Assembly: GCA_030533445.1 (NCBI GenBank)
Contig: CM060072.1
Coordinates: forward strand, 16,995,267-17,059,266
DNA: 64,000 nucleotides
DNA from: Cyprinodon diabolis
Taxonomy: Eukaryota; Chordata; Actinopteri; Cyprinodontiformes; Cyprinodontidae
Direction: 5' to 3'
Both the position numbers and the translations under genes were made by a program. Position 1 is the stretch's first letter. Every line of letters starts with the position of its first letter. Below, piece by piece: positions 1 to 12,685 of the stretch. The notes under the pieces were generated by a model, which had not been told where the DNA came from, made no database searches, and saw nothing but the letters and a program-made list of their open reading frames with translations.

Positions 1-2470
1 CCTTACTAAAAAAATTCAAAAAAATTCTTGTCTATTAGTTAAAAACAATAAACAAATATATTATGAAAGAACCAAAACAATGCACAAAAGAACAAGAAAC
101 ATCTAAATATAACAAGACAAAGAACCAACCTTTGACCATTTTCCCCCATAATTATTCTGAGAAGTGTTTTCTGCATTTTAAGATTCCATTTTAGTAAGAG
201 TTTTTTTTTTTCAATTTTAATTGGTCGCAGCTGTCTACCACTTTATTGTTCCAGTTGTCTCTTACCTGCTGAAATTCTTTCACAGGTGAAGGAATCATCA
301 CAAAATGATTTTGTAACTTTATCCAGTCAGTTAATATTCTAAGGATTTTGATAAGGAAAAAAAAATAGAGAGAGAACCTACAGAATTTCCTAATAATATC
401 ATGCCAATCCAGGACTAAATTTAATCAATATGCTTGAAGAGATGAAATCTTGATAGTTAGACAAAGGGATTTTTTATGCTTGGCAAAGGATGATCAGCCA
501 CCTATACTTTATTAAGTAGCGAGAGCATTTTAAACCTCTGACAGAAAACCCACTAACATTTTCATTTAGTCTTGTCGCTAAAAACTCACAACCATAAGTC
601 CTCAAGTTTTCATCATCAAAGCGCCATGTTTATTCGTCAGTTCTCGTTATCATCATAAAAAAAGGAGCGTTGATGAAATAATTTCATCATCATTACCGTT
701 GACAAAACCAACACTGGTGAGGAATCAAGCTAAATCCCTAAATCTGAACATGGCTCATTCTCTGTCAGAGGAGGGGTCAGAATTTTCTTTTTGTGTCTAT
801 CCCTTTATGATACTTATATGATAAAAACTGTATTAATATTATTCCTCATTATTTTTTTTATAATAATAATTACTATATCTTAATACCTCCTACTTCATGG
901 CTTAGGTCTTTATCGTTCTGTTAAGTACACTCGCAAACTCTGAGATGCACACACATAAAAGTTATTTAGAAGGGGAAATACCCTACAGTTTTAAACATCT
1001 TACCCAGCAACATCACCATTTCTTGCAAGTATTTACTTTTTAATCTTGCCCACGCAATTTAGCACTTCTTAGTTGGATTCATTATATATTAGGTGCATAG
1101 TCTTTGGTCACATCTACATTTTTTTGGATACTTTTAACAATTTAAATTATCGATTAAACAGCAGACTGATGTTAAATAACACTAAGTTAGCTAGAGGTAT
1201 GATTGTTATAGCACATGACTTGTAAAATGTATGTATTTATCCCTGTCACACAAGTAAACCAAAAGTTGATCAATAAAGTTGATAGATTGTATTGAGGTAC
1301 ACGGTTCTGCTTAACGGCGAAATACAAAATCTGTAATTCTACCATATATTATTAAATATTTCGTCAGCATAAGGAGAACATTTACCTTGAAATGTTTTCC
1401 CTTTATTGTTAGTTACTTTCTTTCCAAATCTCAAACAATTTAGCACATTGACCATATGATTGACCTCTTCCTCCATGGTCTGGGTATGTTGACATGTATT
1501 CAATGAATGTGTTAATGTCATTGCCTTCTAGCACTCAGACTTTTCACTCTGTGATGGAATTTTTTTATATATATATTTTCAAAGACGTGTATTAAAGGGC
1601 CTAATTTCCTGATGTTTTGTCCTGGAGGGATTTATTTCTCCAACAGCTAAGGTTGTTGAAAATTTTTGGTCATTTTTCAAGAAGTGAGCCTCTGTAAAAT
1701 TTGCATTTCATGTTCATGAAGTTCAATCCGGCTGTTAGACTAATAATCTGCCATTTAGATTATTCAGTGTATAGATGATTGATGATTCAGTAAGCACTGC
1801 ATCTTTCTATACACAATCCAGGACCTGCAATCAAATAATGCTTTATAGTTACAGCTGATATGGAAATCTAACATCTTTTAATATAATTTTGATATCAGCT
1901 TTTATGAACATTTATAGCAACTTGTCTCCTAACAGCTTTTTTTTTTCCATTTGTTTTGTTGCTGAATTTATACCTTTCCTTCTATAAAAATGCCTTGAAG
2001 AATTCAGGGCGTATTTTCTTTCTTAGGTGGTATACCATCATTCACCCCAAATACCAGAGTTTTTTTATTTTTTTTTCCTGTCTTTTAGCCACTCTTGAAA
2101 TGGAAAAGACATTTTTCCTCGTCTCATATAGCTTTTTTCTGCGGAGTTATATAAAAATTACACTTTTCTGTGTCCTTAGAACTTTGCTGTATCATGCATT
2201 TTCTTGTCCTCTTCATTTACAACAAATACAGCCTTCATCCAAAACAATTCAGTTTTTGAATGTGAGAGCAGAGATTGGGCTCAGAACATCATCTGACAAC
2301 TATTACTTTCCTGGATCAGTTTTGCAAAAGCAAGCACAGAAAGCAACTAAAGAACAATACAGAAGATAGAAAGATAAAAATACCTGGATCGAAGGTAAAA
2401 AAAAAAAATAAAAAAATGAGTGCTTACAAATAAATCTATCCACAACCTCCTAAAAGATAAGGCTCCTGCT
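1..2470. other. AT-rich stretch without recognised genes
   Basis: No reading frame longer than about 140 codons is present and none resembles a known family. The longest (plus strand near 2.0-2.4 kb) is low-complexity and Phe/Leu-rich, as expected by chance in AT-rich DNA. There are scattered poly-T runs and no repeat that I can name. Confidence 0.6.
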
Positions 2471-2519
2471 GTTGAATTTAACATACCTTCATGGCAGCAA
2501 CAGTGTCTGCATAGGTTGG

Positions 2520-2625
2520 CCTAAAAAGTCCATCAGAAGGCTGCAGCTGATCCAAAATGCTACTGGCTATGATCCCACCAGAACCAAGATAGCACATAAG
2601 CCCAGCTATGAATTTCTTGCAGTAG
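2520..2625 (+). pseudogene. Possible LINE C-terminal scrap
   Basis: A short plus-strand stretch translates to a string resembling the LQLIQNA motif just after the reverse transcriptase in L2-like LINEs, followed by TRTK. The same motif occurs in the intact L2 at 20.8-20.9 kb. The surrounding frame is broken. It is in the opposite orientation to the LINE fragment that follows, so it is either a separate insertion or an inverted piece of one. Confidence 0.3.
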
Positions 2626-2689
2626 ACCGGCACCTAAATAAAACCCTCTGTGAACACAAATCTATAATGAAACATGGTTCCTGCATTTG

Positions 2690-3585
2690 GTTCCTTTTAG
2701 TGAGTTCACCAGTGAGGTGGTGTTCACGGTCCAGGTGAGGGTGTCTTTGATGTGCACCCCCAGGAATTTGGTGCTGCTGACCACCTCTACAGCTGAGCTG
2801 TTGATGAGATGTGGAGCGTGGTTAGGCTGGTTCTTCCTGTAGTCAACAATGATCTCCTGCGTTTTCTCCACATTTCAGGATCAGGCTGTTATCTCTGCAC
2901 CAGTCCACCAGCTGCTCCACCTCCTCTCTGTAGTCCTGGTCATTGTTGTCTCTGATGAGGCTCATCACCTAGGTTTTGTCTTCAAACTTCACTATGTGAT
3001 TGGTGGTGGACGCAGTGGGGACGCAGTCATGTGTTATCAGGGTGAACAGCAGGGGGCTCAGGATGCAGCCCTAAAGGGAGCCTGTGCTTAGGGTGATGAC
3101 ATCATAGGAGTTCTGTCCGACCCAGACTGAGGTCTGTTTGTGAGAAAGTCTAACAGCCAATTGCAGAGGGCTGTATTTTCTTATCAGATGCTGTGGGATG
3201 ATGGTGCTGAAAGCTTAACTGAATTCCAGGAACAACACCTGCACATGGGTGTTCTTCTCTTCCAGGTGTGCCAGGCTCAGGTGAAGAACAGAAGAGATGG
3301 CATCCTCAGTGGATCGGTTCCGTCGGTAGACGAACTCGAGCAGGTCGAATGTTGGCGGCAGACTGGAGACGATGTGTTCTTTAACCAGCCTTTCAAAGCG
3401 CTTCATCATGATAGGAGTCAGTGCGACAGGCCGGTAGTCATTGAGTGAGGTGACCTAAGGCTTTTTTGGGAACAGAATGATGGTGGCAGACTTGAGGAAT
3501 ACTGGTACTATGAACTGGTCCAGCAAGGTGTTAAATATGTCTGTGAGGACACCAGCCAGCTGACCTTCACACTCCATTTACACCT
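2690..3585 (-). pseudogene. Non-LTR retrotransposon reverse transcriptase fragment
   Basis: Read on the minus strand, 3409-3215 encodes the RT stretch with the [18 protein letters not shown] motif and a hydrophobic LFLEFS (motif A region). 2871-2662 encodes a downstream block with IVDYRKNQP and STKFLGVHI, typical of the RT thumb and connection region of jockey/L2/Rex-type LINEs. The two blocks are in the right order for one degraded copy, separated by frame breaks. No endonuclease domain is seen, so the copy is truncated at its 5' end. Exact ends are uncertain. Confidence 0.75.
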
Positions 3586-4230
3586 GCCTTAACTTGCCTT
3601 ACACAACATTAATATGCCTTATATTAAAATGAATAGGTTGCGGCTATGAGGTCAAATACTCATGTGCAATAGGTTTCCCCAGGTAACTAAGCAGTAGTCC
3701 CGATATTAAAGCTGGGCAGTTTTTACAGGTGTTCTCTAGTAGTTTTGTGTACCTCATTGTAAAGTGTTACCAATATCCCTTTCCAAACGTCGTCCTTCTT
3801 CCATAATAACTCCCTAGATCTGCACAGCCTGAGGAACATGCACTACACCGTGGTTAATACGAGTATAAATATTAATTTTAATGGTCTGGGTTCCTTGCAA
3901 AACCTGTTCAGCATTCAGTGTGAGTTTCGGCATTCATCATTAAAATGATGTATAGATGTGGATCAATATATTGTTAAATTCTAGACTGCTGGCTTTGTTT
4001 TTGTTCCCTTTTTCTGTCACTAAACAGACACAATTTATCCCACTGTGGGAAATAAATGCTATTCTTTTTTACATAATTGCTAATACCATTGGATACTAAA
4101 TCGCATCATTGGCTACTGAGGATCACCTTAATAGCTATGGTTAGAGTTGAGAGTTATAATAAAATACCAACTCCTTAAGACTGAAGTGCATATTCAATAA
4201 CAATGCATTTACCTACACAGAACTGAAATT
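3586..4230. other. Spacer without recognised features
   Basis: AT-rich sequence between the LINE fragment and the Tc1-like transposon. No frame, RNA gene or repeat was recognised. Confidence 0.5.
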
Positions 4231-5332
4231 TACACTCACCGGCCACTTTATTAGGTACACCTGTCCCACTGCTCGTTAAAGCTTAATTTCTAAGCAGCCA
4301 ATCACATGGCGGCAACTCAGTGCATTTAGGCATGTAGACATGGTCAAGACAATCTCCTGCAGTTCAAACCGAGCATCAGTATGGGGAAGAAAGGTGATTT
4401 GAGTGACTTTGAACGTAGCATGATTGTTGGTGCCAGAAGGGCTGGTCTGAGTATTTTAGAAACTGCTGATCTACTGGGATTTTCACGCACAACCATCTCT
4501 ACGGTTTACAGAGAATGGTCCGAAAAAGAAAAAACATCCAGTGAGCGGCAGTTCTGTGAGCGGAAATGCCTTGTTGATGCCAGAGGTCAGAGGAGAATGG
4601 CCAGACTGGTTCGAGCTGATAGAAGGGCAACAGTGACTCAAATGACCACCCGTTACAACCAAGGTGGGCAGAAGAGCATCTCTGAACGCACAGTACGTCG
4701 AACTTTGAGGCAGATGGGCTACAGCAGCAGAAGACCACACCGGGTGCCACTCCTTTCAGCTAAGAACAGGAAACTGAGGCTACAATTTGTACAAGCTCAT
4801 CGAAATTGGACAACAGAAGATTGGAAAAACGTTGCCTGGTCTGATGAGTCTCGATTTCTGCTGCGACATTCGGATGGTAGGGTCAGAATTTGGCGTCTAC
4901 AATGTGAAAGCATGGATCCATCCTGCCTTGTATCAACGGTTCATCCCTTTATGACCACAATGTACCCAACTTCTGATGGCTACTTTCAGCAGGATAATGC
5001 GCCATGTCATAAAGCTGGAATCATCTCAGACTGGTTTCTTGAACATGAAAATGAGTTCACTTTACTCAAATGGCCTCCACAGTCACCAGATCTCAATCCA
5101 ATAGAGCATCTTTGGGATGTGGTGGAATGGGAGATTTGCATCATGGATGTGCAGCCGACAAATCTGCGGCAACTGTGTGATGCCATCATTTCAATATGGA
5201 CCAAACTCCCTGAGGAACGCTTCCAGCACCTTGTTGAATCTATGCCACGAAGAATTGAGGCAGTTCTGAAGGCAAAAGGGGGTCCAACCCGTTACTAGCA
5301 TGGGGTACCTAATAAAGTGGCCGGTGAGTGTA
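4231..5332 (+). mobile_element. Tc1/mariner transposon, DD36E type, complete ends
   Basis: Perfect 28-bp inverted repeats lie at 4231-4258 and 5305-5332, both counted with the TA target dinucleotide (4231-4232 and 5331-5332). The transposon proper is therefore 4233-5330, starting CACTCACCGGCCACTTTATT. A TA duplication is the hallmark of Tc1/mariner insertion. The element carries one open transposase frame. The perfect repeats and open frame suggest a fairly young insertion. At about 1.1 kb it is shorter than usual for this group because the transposase has lost an internal segment. Confidence 0.93.
4381..5298 (+). CDS. Tc1-like transposase, 305 aa, internally deleted
   Basis: Cut-and-paste transposase acting on the element's own inverted repeats. 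Residues 1-50 form the first helix-turn-helix ([16 protein letters not shown], then GFSRTTIS). About 60-135 hold the second DNA-binding half with [13 protein letters not shown]. The catalytic triad is visible as D155 (WSDESRF), D205 ([10 protein letters not shown]) and E242 (LNPIEHLW). The 36 residues between D205 and E242 match the DD36E class. The frame is open with a start 148 bp inside the left end. The spacing D155-D205 is only about 50 residues, roughly 40 fewer than in relatives, and the Gly-rich VWG block normally found there is absent. The join falls after V187 (about 4941/4942) and preserves the frame. It is probably catalytically dead, but DNA binding could persist. Confidence 0.9.
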   Translation: MGKKGDLSDFERSMIVGARRAGLSILETADLLGFSRTTISTVYREWSEKEKTSSERQFCERKCLVDARGQRRMARLVRADRRATVTQMTTRYNQGGQKSISERTVRRTLRQMGYSSRRPHRVPLLSAKNRKLRLQFVQAHRNWTTEDWKNVAWSDESRFLLRHSDGRVRIWRLQCESMDPSCLVSTVHPFMTTMYPTSDGYFQQDNAPCHKAGIISDWFLEHENEFTLLKWPPQSPDLNPIEHLWDVVEWEICIMDVQPTNLRQLCDAIISIWTKLPEERFQHLVESMPRRIEAVLKAKGGPTRY

Positions 5333-6132
5333 TGACTACTTAGTCAAATAGAAAGCAACACCATTCAGTGAACTTATTTTCATCATTGCAAATACCAATG
5401 TACAAATTATGTAGAAACATCGTAGATCCTAAAGTAGGTTTTTGACCTTGCATATTTAGATCACTTTGACTTAATGTAATCATGGAGATATTGTGTTTAT
5501 GTAATTATAATTTTTTAAAACACCCTAGTCATAAGATCTAATTGTGTGGATGGCTGTTGACACTCATGACCTAGAATAGTAAATGCAGGCTCACAGAAAG
5601 TCAGAGGAATCATGGCCTGTCACTAAATGACCATAATCATTTCCCTAGTAAATTGAATTAGTATGCTGTCAAAGAAGGTAGCGTTGCCTGGAAATAATAG
5701 CCTTTCACAAAGGTAGTTCTCTGATTCTGCTAGTTGATTTAAGTTTACCATAGCAACAGTATGACTGTTACATGTTAATAAAACAAATGAATGGGTAAAT
5801 TCACAATAAGATTGGCAAAAAGGAATCTGTGATTGCTGATGGAAAAAAAACCCTCTATCATAGGACTTTCAGTCTACTGAAAGAACCCTGGATTTTTTTT
5901 TTTGTACACGTGATACTGTTTTCCATATACTGTAAGATTATATAACTGCGTTTCTTACTTATTAGTCAAGGAATTGCAAAGAGATAATCACGATAATTGA
6001 AACTTGGAATATGAAAAACTGTAGCAACTGTAAAATGTTGGTTCTACAAATCAGGCAACAAAAAGAAGGTATGCTCATGGTTTTGTATGGATGGACACTA
6101 AATTATTCATACAGTGGAAAGATATCTATCAG
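5333..6132. other. AT-rich spacer
   Basis: No coding frame, RNA gene or repeat recognised between the Tc1-like element and the next inverted-repeat element. Confidence 0.5.
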
Positions 6133-6729
6133 CCCATTAACACTACCCTTGAAAATCCGATCCATGCCGAGACCGGTCCCAGCTCGGATCAGTCAGGCCG
6201 AGCTTGGTTCTAACGACCGTTTACACATCACGCTATCTTAGTTCCTCGACTCCTCGCCTCCTGGTGATCATCTGCGGTATTACTGCCAGTATCGGTGATG
6301 AACCAAAAGTTGTTGGCCACCATAAAACACAAGCAGAAGAAGACGAAGAAGGAGGGAATCAAGCAAATCAAAATGTTGAGCGGAGAAGATTTCGATTGTT
6401 GTTTATAGTAGTTGTTGTCCTTCTGTTTTGTGTTGGTTGGCAAGCAAATTCCAGAGGGGCATTACCGCCAACTACTGGAATGGAGTGTGAATCGGGATGT
6501 GCAGCCAGACAGAGATGACGCGTTCTGCTCATGCGCTCTTGTTATCAGAGAATCGAGCCAGGGAAAAACCGTGCCGAGCCCACCCCTGGAACTGGTCTGC
6601 AGTAAGCACGGTTCGGTTGTGTCCAGCTCGGTTCAGTTCAGTTTGCTTTCCATTTACACACAATAAGTTATCTTAGTTACTGAGCTCGGACCGGTCTCGG
6701 CACGGTTTTTTAAGGGTAGTGTAAATGGG
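6133..6729. mobile_element. Non-autonomous inverted-repeat DNA element, about 0.6 kb
   Basis: The left end (CCCATTAACACTACCCTT, 6133 onward) and the reverse complement of the right end (CCCCATTTACACTACCCTT, up to 6729) match. The match continues inward through GCCGAGACCGGTCC, giving imperfect inverted repeats of about 50 bp. The interior holds only short frames (longest about 104 codons at 6204-6518) without a recognised domain, so it is non-autonomous. I could not find a convincing target duplication and do not assign a superfamily. Confidence 0.7.
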
Positions 6730-9179
6730 GTATATGATAAGTGAATATTATTTCACAAAGAGGGATAATCAGAAAATTAAATACAAGAACAATAGTTTTT
6801 TGCCATATAACTCATTTTATAGTTGCCAAGCTGTTTTTGTTGCAATACTTCCACTGGTATTATTGTTGTTTATATAAAACTTTTTTAGATTGATTTTGAA
6901 TTTATATTAAATTTTTTGAGAATGGAAGCCTCACTTACCATCATCCTAATCATTAGCACCCTTCTCAAATTCTCTTTTTATCCCAATCCAGGCTTTGTCT
7001 AAGCCATTCCAATCTGCTAATATTACTTCAAATGTGATTAAAACAGCTGGGAAAAAAATACTTTATAAGTAAAATTAATCTTCTGTTTAACAGTAACATT
7101 TCAAGATTTCTGAGTATGGAGGTTTTAGCCCAGTAATGAGAAATGCGTAACTCTCAATTTAAGATTCATAAAATCTTCAGTTCCCACTCTCTGGATTGGG
7201 AAGTCATGTTGCTCTGCAATGAAGTCAAAATCATGTTTCACATCTATACTTTCTACATTTTATTCAGGACCTAACATTTCTTTTACAGAGGTCTGTTCCT
7301 CCCACCTGCATCAGCTTCCAATGGTTGAGAGTTTCATGAATAAAACATGTCTTCTAAGCTTAGAGTGATGTGATCTGTCAGATCAGTCAGACAGACAATC
7401 GAAGAAAACACCTGTAACCTTGAGTTTGTCTTTGTTGTTTACTTATTGCTTTACAAGCGATCAGAAAACAAACGACGATCCTGAGAAATTTCACCTGACA
7501 ACAGTCATCTCCAGACTGCAAAAACAGTCACCAAGGACATCCTGAAACTCGTGTCTGATTTTTGCATCCACCTTTGCAAACGCAAATATCCATCTCTAAG
7601 CTGAAGTCTGCTCACACTTGATTATTCTTGTTCAAGCTCCTGTTTTTTTTTCCCTTTCTTTTTTTAAGCAGTGAAGTGTTTGAAAGCGTCAGTTGTCCTG
7701 AGGTTTAAAGGTTGTCAGTCATTACAGCTTCACCAGTTGTGGCTGTGGCAAGGGTCAACTCTGAAGCTCGGCATGAGGAGGGGGCAGATCCTGCTAACTG
7801 TCTGAAGTTATCACTATGCCTGAGTGTGCAGACAGACTGCTCAACTAGGACTTCATCTGCTTGGATACACCAGAGCTAGTGGCAACAAGCTATTTTAAGT
7901 TGGAGGTTAGAAAAAGGCCAACAACTGGAAAATGGAGCAACAGGGAGTTTGAGAGTCAGCATTGATCTGAGAAAGCAGGAAAACTGAAGCTGCTCTCACA
8001 TGCAGGGCACATGAAGGAGTTTATATTACTATCTTAATGTGCCCAATGTCATTAGTAACAGCCCTCCCAACACTTAATACCCAGTTAGATATGTAGAGCA
8101 CCTTCAAATTTATCAGTTTCCATTAAAAGATAAATTAACAAACATGTTGATGTGTGTGTGGTTGCGGGAGTGCAATGATAGTTGAAGGTTCACTGAATGA
8201 AAGCAACTAACCTTTAAGCCGGGAGGTTGCACTGGCTCTAATGATTGATCCCTGTGGATCAATCCAAATCTTGACAGTGCTAGATAGGGCTAAGACCAGT
8301 GAGGGAGTCGTAGTCAGTCCGAGGGTCATGTACGGAGAAGTAGTTAACAGGGCATAGATTTCCAAAAGGGCTACATAAGAGAAAAAAAGAAAAACATTGT
8401 GGAGATGACCACTAGAGTAAAACTATCATCATCTTATAAGGCATAAGTGCCTCCTTCTCTTTCTTTGGAAGATTAAGTTATAAATAAGACAAGAGCAATA
8501 GGTATTGTTAAGAGGTTGCAGTGTTTTGAATTTCACAAATATGACTACCAGGCATGTCCACTGCTGAACAAATGTTGCTGTGGAGGTGAATAAATAGACA
8601 ATCCTCAACTGCTTAAAGATTTGGACCATGACATTTTGTGCTTGAATCTAAATATGTCACACAAGCAGGTCTAAAAACGGGATACATTCTGACTGGAGCA
8701 TGTGTGAAAAGCCAAAACTGTCACTAGAAGATAATAGAAGATTAAAAATTGCAAATGTAAAACTGTTAATGTTACTTACGATACACACATTTAATAAGTT
8801 GAATAAATATACTTTTTACACTATTTCATTCATTAATTTCATTCGGACTTCATTAAGGACTTTGTAAAATAGGTTCAAAGAGAAAATTTGAAAAAAATAA
8901 AGATATTTAAAAACAAGTAAAGTGGAGCAGTAGAACAGAACGCAGGTTTGTTAAACATACAAACATGATCAACAGTGACAAGGGGTAAACCTAACAGAGC
9001 TTTTATCAGGATAAAAAGGGGGTTATACGATTGAGTTAGGACAGCTCACAGCCCTGCACATATGGCGGTAAGGCAGGAGCCTACACCATAATTGACAAAA
9101 ATTTCACTTGAACTACTATGCCTTGGTACCTTTAGTAGTATTCTCATTGTAGTCAACAGTCAGTGTCTACAGGATACTC
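6730..9179. other. Long stretch without recognised genes
   Basis: Mostly AT-rich, with a somewhat more balanced block at about 7.2-8.0 kb. No exon with coding signal, tRNA or repeat could be named. The last part may hold the degraded 3' end of the LINE that follows. Confidence 0.45.
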
Positions 9180-9368
9180 TTTTTGTACTTTCTGCAAAAG
9201 TCGGCAGTATACAGGGGAGAGCAAAAAGTTCTGAAGAGCATGATTTTAACATTAACAAAGCACAAGCTGAACTTAAGGGGCAGCACATTAGCCTGTCCGC
9301 ATAGTTACACCGCTGCCTCTGCATCTCTCTGTCATCTGAGAGATTACTTGTTATAAAATGTCCAAGTT

Positions 9369-9880
9369 TGTAACAATCTTGGTTCTGTTGTTTTTCTTTA
9401 AGTTTTCAGTTTCAAGTTTAGCCAGGTTTTTCCTTGTTTTCTAGCTTTTTTGGTGTGTCTGGATTCATTTAAGTTGCTTAGGTGTTTCTGTCTGTCCTCT
9501 GTTGCCCCCTTGTGTTCTTTTCCCTTGGCTTCCTCATTAGCTCTAGTCACATCTGCTCCCTATCAGCTCATTAGCCCTACCTTTGTTCAATCAGCCATAA
9601 ATACACTCCCTCTGCAGTCCCTCTTTTCTGGTTGCTCATCTTATCTCATTCTGCCCTGGCTCCTCATGTCTTTTCCCCCTGATGTTTCCATGTTCCTGGT
9701 TAGTGTTCAATTCTCTTGTTGGTTTTTTTTGGATTCCTGTTTTCATTTACATTTTGAAGTTGGATTTTTGGATTCCTGTTTTTGCTGTCTGATTTTTCAT
9801 TAAACCTTCCAAGATCTCACCCCTGCCTCTTAGCATCTGCATTTGGGTCCTAACAAAAACCTTAAAACCAAATCATGACA
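9369..9880 (+). mobile_element. Solo LTR of an LTR retrotransposon, 512 bp
   Basis: It begins TGTAACAATC and ends CATGACA, with the 5-bp duplication AAGTT immediately outside both ends (9364-9368 and 9881-9885). An ATTAAA polyadenylation-type signal near 9799-9804 and the downstream GCATTTGGGTCC segment put its sense on the plus strand. Similar CATGACA/TGTCATG-ended LTRs occur at 57.19 kb and 59.95 kb in the opposite orientation. It interrupts the LINE relic. It arose by recombination between the two LTRs of a full element. Confidence 0.85.
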
Positions 9881-10325
9881 AAGTTAATTAAACTCATCAG
9901 TGGTTGGAGGAGCCTGTCCACATAACTATAAATTATGAAGTGTTTTTTTTTACCATCTTTTGTTTTCACACTCATGAAGTTTGGCTGCACTGAACTTAAT
10001 GTCGAATTTAAGACCATACTCTGGGACTCCAAGATCTGCCAGGAGTACCAGAATATAAGTAAACATCCCAACTAAATGTCCAGGTACACCTTGCCCTAAT
10101 AATTTCTTGAATAACTTGCAGTGATCAATTCAATCAAAGGCATTTGATACATCCAGAAAACAGAAAAACAGTGGAAATGTGACTGTGATAATGGTTAAGA
10201 ATTTCATTCTTTGAAAATATACACATCAGTGATATGTTATTCCTTGAATGCAAACTGATTACATGTAGTACTGCGATGTAGTACCTTTCAAGTACCTTGA
10301 ATAGGGAGCAGGCCAAAGCTAAAGG

Positions 10326-11350
10326 CAGTGGCAGCTGGTGGAGTTTTCTCTAGGGGTGGCGAATACCAAAAACAAATCAAATGTATACTAAATTATCACA
10401 CCAGTATATCTATATGAATCCCAACAACAAAAAACATAATAAAAACACTTTATATAAAAAATTATTGAATGTACAGGTTTACTTTTTGTACATAAATGTT
10501 GGCCTTCTGAGGCTTTGTGAAGGGAAATCTGTGTTTTGTATGGTCCAATATTGTCACAAACCTAAAAAAATAATGCAACAGTTTAATAATGATGAAGCTA
10601 TTAATCAGCTTTATATGTTTTTGATATGTAAAAACTAAGAGAAACTATGCAAATTAACAAACAAGTGGAAAAAGCACACTATATTTTATTTTCCATGTGC
10701 ATCCCAGATTTGTTTATGCTTCTTTGCCTTTTCTAAAAAGTGCTTTAAATCACTCCTGTCTTTATCCATGTTGGGTCAGATCCTGATGTTTGAAAAAGGA
10801 AGCAGGGAAAGCAGAATAAAGCATTAGCCTCACTGCATGCAGTTACCCAAGTCTTGTATCTAAAGCGGGTCCTGGAAAAAGACTGAGTGTACCGTCTCCA
10901 TCTGTCTTTGAATTGCTGATTAATTTGATGTTCAACTGATCAGGTCCAAATGCTTTCACCTGCAGCTTCTCTTGGTAACTTTGATTTAAGTGACTTCACT
11001 TCTGTAACTCGACCTGTCAATCATCCGCTCTACGACTGTGACGTCAGTTCCAGTGAGTTCTGAGCGCACTTCTCCTGTGGACCTGGATCTCTTATCCTTT
11101 TGCATTGCAGGGGAGGTACTGCGCATGTACAACTTTTAATGAGAGTCTGTGGTGAGACTTCAATCCAACAGCAAACAAAACAGCTTCACCTGTCATTAAA
11201 GATTAAATATTCATATTGCGCATATAAAAAATTATATTAAAATATTTTCATTTTATGATAACATTTTTATTTGTTTTTTTTAGGTCTTAATCAAGGTCAT
11301 TGGTTGGGTGGGGCCACACCCTAGTGCCCTCTATTGGCCAGTCGCCACTG
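10326..11350. mobile_element. Non-autonomous hAT element, 1025 bp
   Basis: The termini are CAGTGGCAGCTGG at the left and, read inward, CAGTGGCGACTGG at the right. A perfect 8-bp duplication GCTAAAGG lies at 10318-10325 and 11351-11358. The CAGTGGC start and 8-bp duplication are typical of hAT transposons. No transposase frame is present; the interior is AT-rich noncoding sequence with a GC-richer segment near 10.9-11.1 kb. It is inserted in the LINE relic. Confidence 0.9.
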
Positions 11351-12685
11351 GCTAAAGGACAATAGTTATTAACATCACTGGGTTTACCTTCTTTATTCGT
11401 GATAACAGGAATCAATACAGTTGATAATAGGGAATATAAATTGCTTTTGGATTGCATGCATCCCAACACTAACCAAAACCTACCCAACCATGAACACTGC
11501 CAGTCCCAGAGCGCACCAGCCAGTCTGTGTGCCTCATAGTAGTAGTGAATGTATGCCCCAGCCTCCCACAGTTCAGTGTCATACAAAGGCACAACTTCAT
11601 GACACTCCACACTAACTTCAAACAAGCTGTAATGGCTCTGTGCAGAGTCAATCTTGCAGCATTTGAATGAGTAGTTGTTTATTTCTTGGTCAAGTAGTCA
11701 CACAATGTGTCAGCTTCAAGTACAGGGTCAAAAAAGTGGCAATAAGCTAGCACTTGATGTTGAAGCAGCTGCTGTTTTTTTCAGTATGTGGTTTGACATT
11801 GTTCTCTGGTGAAAGAAAGTTACTATATGCCTCACACGAGAAGGCAGACGTGACACAGCGGGGATTTTTAGACTTGTTTGTGAGTCTATGTTCAGTGTGT
11901 GCACTAAGCAGCCGACACGCATCAGCTGCGTTATTTCCACTGCATGAACTATATTTGCAGCATTATCCGTAACAACTGCTGGGTGTTTGCTGGTCAGCCC
12001 CCATTTCTGTATGGCCCCCGTCAACATATCGGAAACATTTGCAGCAGTGTGGCTCGAGATATAAGACGCCACTCATTATCAATGTAGTGGGAAGCTGACA
12101 TGTTCACAAGTCATTTTTTGCAAGTCCAAGTCAAGTCTGAAGTCTTGAGAAGGCCTGTCGCAATAATCAATTAATCGCACAAAAAATTCTAATCACTTGA
12201 TTAATTAAAAAAAGTCCAATAATTTTCGTGCTTGCTTGTTTCTCCTTGTTTTCATCTCCGTCACTGAGACGGTATAGCTTAAAGGTCGCTATTATATATA
12301 TGGAATTATCATTATCTTGAACTGCTAAATGAAAAATACAATTAAAAAAAGCACACACGCAAAAAATTTTTCCAGATACATTTTACATTTTTAGTTTTTT
12401 TTCTTTCAAAAAAAACTATTTTCTTACAGTATTTACCTGACATTTGTGGTTACAACGTTTTCTAGTTTTAGCAGTAAATGTCTGCTCTTTTATTTTTAAG
12501 GGAAAATGAGGACTGTGGGAAAAAAACCAATCAAAATCCTGCCTTTTATTAATACATATGAGGTTAGCAACTACAAGAGATAAAGCAAAACCCTAAACAA
12601 ATAGCAGGACAATAAAAATACTTTTATAAAAGAAAGATTGTGGCAATAACTTTTTGTAACTTAATGACTTGGCGGGCAGTATTTT

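Larger units (their letters stand above)
9180..11425 (-). pseudogene. LINE reverse transcriptase relic split by two insertions
   Basis: Minus-strand pieces in order from high to low coordinate are: a VLIPVITNKEG...NNYCPLA block (11.42-11.35 kb); ALACSLFKVLE directly after the hAT (10.32 kb); a DVSNAFD-like motif A region (10.16-10.11 kb); a VPGHLVGM/LGVPEYGLKF block (10.08-9.96 kb); and, beyond the solo LTR, LSDD...QR and LFRTFCSPLYTA blocks (9.35-9.20 kb). Removing the hAT with one copy of its duplication joins the reading frame exactly at CPLA/LACS, so one LINE copy was present before both insertions. There are many stops, so it is an old copy. Confidence 0.8.

Noticed and set aside
9260..9330. 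tRNA-like or SINE head near GGGGCAGCAC
   Set aside because: On the minus strand this stretch is LINE coding sequence (LFRTFCSPLYTA block). No tRNA fold could be supported.
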